Shown here: one piece after another, positions 5,952 to 7,738 of the stretch
Numbering within the stretch: position 1 is the first letter of the stretch
How the letters are laid out: each line of letters starts with the position of its first letter
From: Pseudomonadota bacterium
GTDB taxonomy: Bacteria; Myxococcota; Myxococcia; Myxococcales; Myxococcaceae
Assembly (NCBI GenBank): GCA_023424585.1
Contig: JAFADT010000780.1
Location: forward strand, 1 to 7,738
Length of the DNA: 7,738 nucleotides
Direction: 5' to 3'
The notes under the pieces: model-generated
Databases searched by the model: none
Seen by the model: only the letters and a program-made list of their open reading frames with translations
What the model was told of the DNA's origin: nothing
Position numbers and translations under genes: made by a program

Positions 5952-5967
5952 GTCACGGATCCGCGAC
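5952..5967. promoter_or_regulatory. Imperfect 16-bp palindrome, possible operator
   Basis: GTCACGGATCCGCGAC is symmetric except for one position in each half. It lies between the small leftward ORF (start 5927) and the metY promoter candidate (-35 at 5995), where an operator could act on both. ATCCGCG is also directly repeated at 5946-5952 and 5959-5965. No regulator is recognised. Confidence 0.3.
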
Positions 5968-5994
5968 ATGCGCGGCGCCGCTCCGGAGGGTGGC

Positions 5995-6023
5995 TTGACA
6001 GGTCTCGGCATCGCCGCTACTTG
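5995..6023 (+). promoter_or_regulatory. Candidate promoter for the metY leader
   Basis: A perfect -35 hexamer TTGACA (5995-6000) is followed after 17 bases by TACTTG (6018-6023), which keeps the TA of the -10 but matches only 2/6 overall. Transcription would start near 6030-6031, 3-4 bases before the leader-ORF ATG at 6034 and about 305 bases before metY. That would give a long leader before metY and an almost leaderless leader peptide. Confidence 0.45.
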
Positions 6024-6033
6024 TTCTCGCAGC

Positions 6034-6108
6034 ATGTTCGTCAGCTCCGCCATGTGCATGTGTTCGATGCCTGTTCCGGGTGGGCCCAAGCCCGCTGCGG
6101 TAGGCTGA
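6034..6108 (+). CDS. Met/Cys-rich leader peptide (24 aa), putative attenuator uORF of metY
   Basis: ATG 6034 opens a 24-codon ORF ending at TGA 6106-6108. Residues 7-12 (6052-6069) read Met-Cys-Met-Cys-Ser-Met, so five of six codons call for a sulfur amino acid. The rest is Pro/Gly/Ala-rich. It lies in the leader of a methionine/cysteine biosynthesis gene and just upstream of a terminator-like hairpin. Its codons 15-18 (6078-6085) are complementary to that hairpin's 5' arm. The expected role is in cis: ribosomes stalling when charged Met-tRNA or Cys-tRNA is scarce would change RNA folding and allow metY transcription. There is no good Shine-Dalgarno. With the proposed promoter the ATG would be 3-4 bases from the 5' end, so near-leaderless initiation is possible. 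ATG 6052 is an alternative start that keeps most of the Met/Cys run. Not seen by any product homology. Confidence 0.55.
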   Translation: MFVSSAMCMCSMPVPGGPKPAAVG

Positions 6109-6147
6109 CGCACAGCCTGCCCCTGGCGAGCCAACCGGAGCCCACCC
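6078..6147 (+). promoter_or_regulatory. Putative antiterminator pairing in the metY leader
   Basis: GGGTGGGC (6078-6085, within the leader ORF) is perfectly complementary to GCCCACCC (6140-6147), the 5' arm of the downstream hairpin, giving eight mostly G-C pairs. A second near-copy, GGTAGGCT (6099-6106), could pair with AGCCCACC (6139-6146) with one A-C mismatch. Either pairing would exclude the terminator hairpin. A local 6-bp hairpin (6080-6085 with 6090-6095) can hide the first segment. Confidence 0.45.
6099..6121 (+). promoter_or_regulatory. Leader hairpin spanning the uORF stop codon
   Basis: GGTAGGCTG (6099-6107) pairs with CAGCCTGCC (6113-6121): nine pairs including one U-G wobble, with a 5-base ACGCA loop. 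The uORF stop TGA (6106-6108) lies at the top of the stem, so a terminating ribosome would melt it. It may be a pause hairpin or the middle structure of the attenuator. Confidence 0.5.
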
Positions 6148-6170
6148 ACCCGCGAGGGTCGGTGGGCTTC
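6137..6170 (+). terminator. Attenuator/terminator hairpin in the metY leader
   Basis: GGAGCCCACC (6137-6146) pairs with GGTGGGCTTC (6161-6170) over ten positions, including one G-U wobble. After a single C-C mismatch, ACCC (6148-6151) pairs with GGGT (6156-6159), closed by a GCGA tetraloop (6152-6155, GNRA class). T-residues cluster at and just after the 3' arm (CTTCGTCGTT, 6167-6176), a moderate U-tract for such a GC-rich genome. It lies 29 bases after the leader ORF and 165 bases before metY. That fits attenuation better than termination of the GST gene, which ends 360 bases upstream. Confidence 0.6.
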
Positions 6171-6335
6171 GTCGTTCCGGGCCTCCGCTCTCGCACCCTG
6201 CCGAGGAGCGTCGCAGCGCCCACTGAAGTCCTGAAGCCCTCCCCACCGCCCGCAGTGCCCTGACGTCCCCGCCCCCCTTCTGCCTTCACGCCACGCGCGC
6301 TCCTCCCGGAGCGACGCGAACAGGAGTCCCTTGCC
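6171..6335 (+). promoter_or_regulatory. Rest of the metY 5' leader, with a small hairpin and a good Shine-Dalgarno
   Basis: There is no ORF of note and no riboswitch core that I can recognise. CGCTCC (6298-6303) and GGAGCG (6308-6313) form a 6-bp hairpin with a TCCC loop, ending 9 bases before the metY Shine-Dalgarno AGGAG (6322-6326), which is 9 bases from ATG 6336. GAGGAGCG (6203-6210) is complementary to CGCTCCTC (6298-6305), so an alternative long-range pairing is possible. The length matters: a transcript starting near 6030 carries about 165 bases between the hairpin and metY. Confidence 0.4.
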
Positions 6336-7628
6336 ATGAGCACGCCCCACGACGAACGCCCGCTCCACCCCGACACGCTCGCGCTGCACGCCGGCTATTC
6401 GCCGGACCCCACCACGGGCTCGCGCGCGGTGCCCATCTACCAGACGACGAGCTACCGCTTCCGCGACGCGGACCACGCGGCCGCGCTCTTCGGCCTCAAG
6501 GAGTTCGGCAACATCTACACGCGCATCACGAACCCCACGACGGACGTCTTCGAGAAGCGCATCGCCGCGCTCGAAGGGGGCGTGGGCGCCCTCGCCGTCG
6601 CGTCCGGCCAGGCCGCGCAGACGCTGGGCATCCTCAACGTCCTCAAGACGGGGGATGAGATCGTCTCCGGCGCCAGCCTCTACGGCGGCACGTACAACCT
6701 CTTCAAGGTGACGCTCGCGCGCCTGGGCATCACCACGAGGTTCGTGGACGCGGGCAACCCGGACGCGTTCCGCCAGGCCCTTGGCCCGAAGACGAAGGCG
6801 CTCTACCTGGAGTCGCTGGGCAACCCGCGCCTGGACGTGCCGGACTTCGACGCCATCGGCGCCGTGGCGAAGGAAGCGGGCCTGCCGCTCTTCGTGGACA
6901 ACACCGCGCTGTCCCCCGCCCTCTTCAACCCGCTGCGCCACGGCGCGCACATCGTGCTGCACAGCGCGACCAAGTACATCGGCGGCCACGGCACCTCCAT
7001 CGGCGGCGTCATCGTGGACGGCGGCAACTTCCCCTGGGAGAACGGCAGGTTCCCGGAGCTGACCGAGCCCAACCCCGGTTACCACGGCCTGCGCCTGCGC
7101 GAGGCCTTCGGGCCCGCCGCCTTCATCCTCAAGGCCCGGCTGGAGGGCCTGCGCGACATCGGCCCGGCGCTCAGCCCCTTCAACGCGCACGCGTTCATCC
7201 TGGGCCTGGAGACGCTGCGGCTGCGGCTGGAGCGGCACTCGCAGAACGCGCTCGCGGTGGCGAAGTGGCTCAAGCAGCACGAGAAGGTGGCGTGGGTGCG
7301 CTACCCGGGCCTGGAGGACGACCCCTCGTTCCCCAACGCGAAGAAGTACCTGAAGGGCGGCTTCGGCGGGCTCGTCACCTTCGGCGTGAAGGGCGGGCTG
7401 TCCGCCGGGCGCAAGGTGATTGACGGCGTGCGGCTGTGGAGCCTGCTCGCGAACATCGGCGACACGCGCTCGCTCATCATCCACCCCGCGTCCACCACGC
7501 ACGAGCAGCTCACCCCGGAGGAGCGCGCCAGCACGGGCGTCACCGACGACCTGGTGCGCCTGTCCGTGGGCCTGGAGCACCTGGACGACATCGTGGCCGA
7601 CCTCGATCAGGCCCTGGGCGCGGTCTGA
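6336..7628 (+). CDS. metY: O-acetylhomoserine aminocarboxypropyltransferase (O-acetylhomoserine sulfhydrylase)
   Basis: The product is 430 residues of the Cys/Met-metabolism PLP-dependent family, the usual length of MetY. It replaces the acetyl group of O-acetylhomoserine with sulfide to give homocysteine, a direct-sulfhydrylation route to methionine. Some family members also accept O-acetylserine to make cysteine. Key features in order: [29 protein letters not shown], and the phosphate-binding YTRITNPT (61-68, from the neighbouring subunit). Next come SGQAA (90-94), [12 protein letters not shown] with the ring-stacking Tyr116, FVDNT with Asp188 (contacts the pyridine nitrogen) and [11 protein letters not shown] with the PLP lysine Lys213. 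The insertion after the lysine ([19 protein letters not shown]) separates it from the shorter MetB/MetC enzymes. ATG 6336 has AGGAG 9 bases upstream. The Met/Cys leader peptide and hairpin upstream suggest control by attenuation. The probable metX starts 4 bases after the stop. Confidence 0.93.
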   Translation: MSTPHDERPLHPDTLALHAGYSPDPTTGSRAVPIYQTTSYRFRDADHAAALFGLKEFGNIYTRITNPTTDVFEKRIAALEGGVGALAVASGQAAQTLGILNVLKTGDEIVSGASLYGGTYNLFKVTLARLGITTRFVDAGNPDAFRQALGPKTKALYLESLGNPRLDVPDFDAIGAVAKEAGLPLFVDNTALSPALFNPLRHGAHIVLHSATKYIGGHGTSIGGVIVDGGNFPWENGRFPELTEPNPGYHGLRLREAFGPAAFILKARLEGLRDIGPALSPFNAHAFILGLETLRLRLERHSQNALAVAKWLKQHEKVAWVRYPGLEDDPSFPNAKKYLKGGFGGLVTFGVKGGLSAGRKVIDGVRLWSLLANIGDTRSLIIHPASTTHEQLTPEERASTGVTDDLVRLSVGLEHLDDIVADLDQALGAV

Positions 7629-7632
7629 CGCC

Positions 7633-7738
7633 ATGCGACCCGTGAGGCCTGGCCAGGAGCTGCCCCCGCGCGCGGAGACCCCGCGCGTCTTCGACCTGTC
7701 GCTGCCGGACCTGCCGCTGGAGGCCGGCGCCCGCGTGG
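7633..7738 (+). CDS. metX: Probable homoserine O-acetyltransferase, N-terminal fragment
   Basis: ATG 7633 lies 4 bases after the metY stop and stays open to the window edge (35 codons). Codon use is typical of the window (third positions nearly all G or C). The fragment contains RVFDLSLPDLPLEAGARV, which fits the first beta strands of MetX/alpha-beta-hydrolase acetyltransferases (a Phe-x-Leu ... Leu-x-Leu-Glu-x-Gly pattern before the usual VAYETYG-type strand). In the family, MetX transfers acetyl from acetyl-CoA to homoserine, producing the substrate of MetY. Tight coupling with metY is the stronger argument for the name. No catalytic residue is within the window, so the assignment leans on context. 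Another homoserine-activating enzyme or an unrelated hydrolase is possible. The Shine-Dalgarno is weak, so translational coupling to metY is likely. Confidence 0.5.
   Translation, partial: MRPVRPGQELPPRAETPRVFDLSLPDLPLEAGARV

Noticed and set aside
5788..6033. Upstream in-frame extension of the leader ORF to a 106-residue protein
   Set aside because: The stretch is antisense to the lipoprotein-like ORF and shows mixed codon use. The promoter candidate lies inside it, so only the last 24 codons are likely to be translated.
6030..6335. SAM-I, SAM-II or SAH riboswitch in the metY leader
   Set aside because: I looked for the conserved cores of these classes and saw none. The leader is better explained by the Met/Cys uORF and hairpins, though a covariance-model scan would be decisive.
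5928..7634. Upstream part of a 628-codon minus-strand frame across metY
   Set aside because: Antisense to the well-supported metY. Only the last 59 codons (5748-5927) have independent support.
1..7738. tRNA, rRNA, CRISPR arrays, insertion sequences, attachment sites or replication origins
   Set aside because: No cloverleaf, regularly spaced repeats, transposase or terminal repeats were found. The only tandem repeat is the in-frame 30-bp unit in the lipoprotein gene.

Overview
The base composition (very high GC, with almost every third codon position G or C) and the gene content point to a myxobacterium, probably Myxococcaceae (Corallococcus/Myxococcus-like). Pointers include a lipoprotein esterase with an Asp-Ala-Gly-Thr repeat linker, a solitary P450, a eukaryote-like monofunctional P5C dehydrogenase and a receiver-domain protein. 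The placement is by overall character, not by a database search.

Layout from left to right. (1) The 3' end of a response-regulator receiver domain (1-126) is followed by a GC hairpin. (2) A rightward two-gene unit holds pruA (L-glutamate gamma-semialdehyde dehydrogenase, 267-1922) and, 4 bases later, an aldose/hexose-phosphate epimerase-family gene (1927-2775). (3) A leftward cytochrome P450 (2786-3973) converges on the epimerase gene. It diverges from a rightward secreted lipoprotein of the alpha/beta-hydrolase (esterase) fold (4059-5039). The two share an 85-base AT-rich intergenic strip with one -10-like hexamer for each direction. (4) A glutathione S-transferase gene (5149-5775) has its start codon inside a perfect 11-bp inverted repeat. 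(5) The 560-base gap 5776-6335 holds a short leftward lipoprotein-like ORF, an imperfect palindrome, a TTGACA promoter candidate and a long leader. (6) Methionine genes follow: metY (O-acetylhomoserine sulfhydrylase, 6336-7628) and, 4 bases later, the first 35 codons of what is probably metX (homoserine O-acetyltransferase).

The most interesting element is the metY leader. A 24-codon ORF (6034-6108) has residues 7-12 reading Met-Cys-Met-Cys-Ser-Met. Downstream is a GC-rich hairpin with a GCGA tetraloop and a moderately T-rich tail (6137-6170). An 8-base segment inside the leader ORF (6078-6085) is perfectly complementary to the hairpin's 5' arm, so terminator and antiterminator folds exclude each other. 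This is the arrangement expected of ribosome-mediated transcription attenuation responding to Met-tRNA and/or Cys-tRNA charging, in front of a gene that makes homocysteine (or cysteine). I know the principle from trp/his leaders and from Cys-rich uORFs. I do not know of this Met/Cys version in myxobacteria, so it may be undescribed. Weak points are the lack of a clear Shine-Dalgarno for the leader ORF, a poor -10 and a short U-tract.

How the genes relate: metY and metX form a coherent methionine pathway unit, since MetX makes the O-acetylhomoserine that MetY consumes. pruA and the epimerase are co-transcribed by spacing but have no evident metabolic link. The P450, esterase and GST resemble accessory or detoxification genes with separate promoters.
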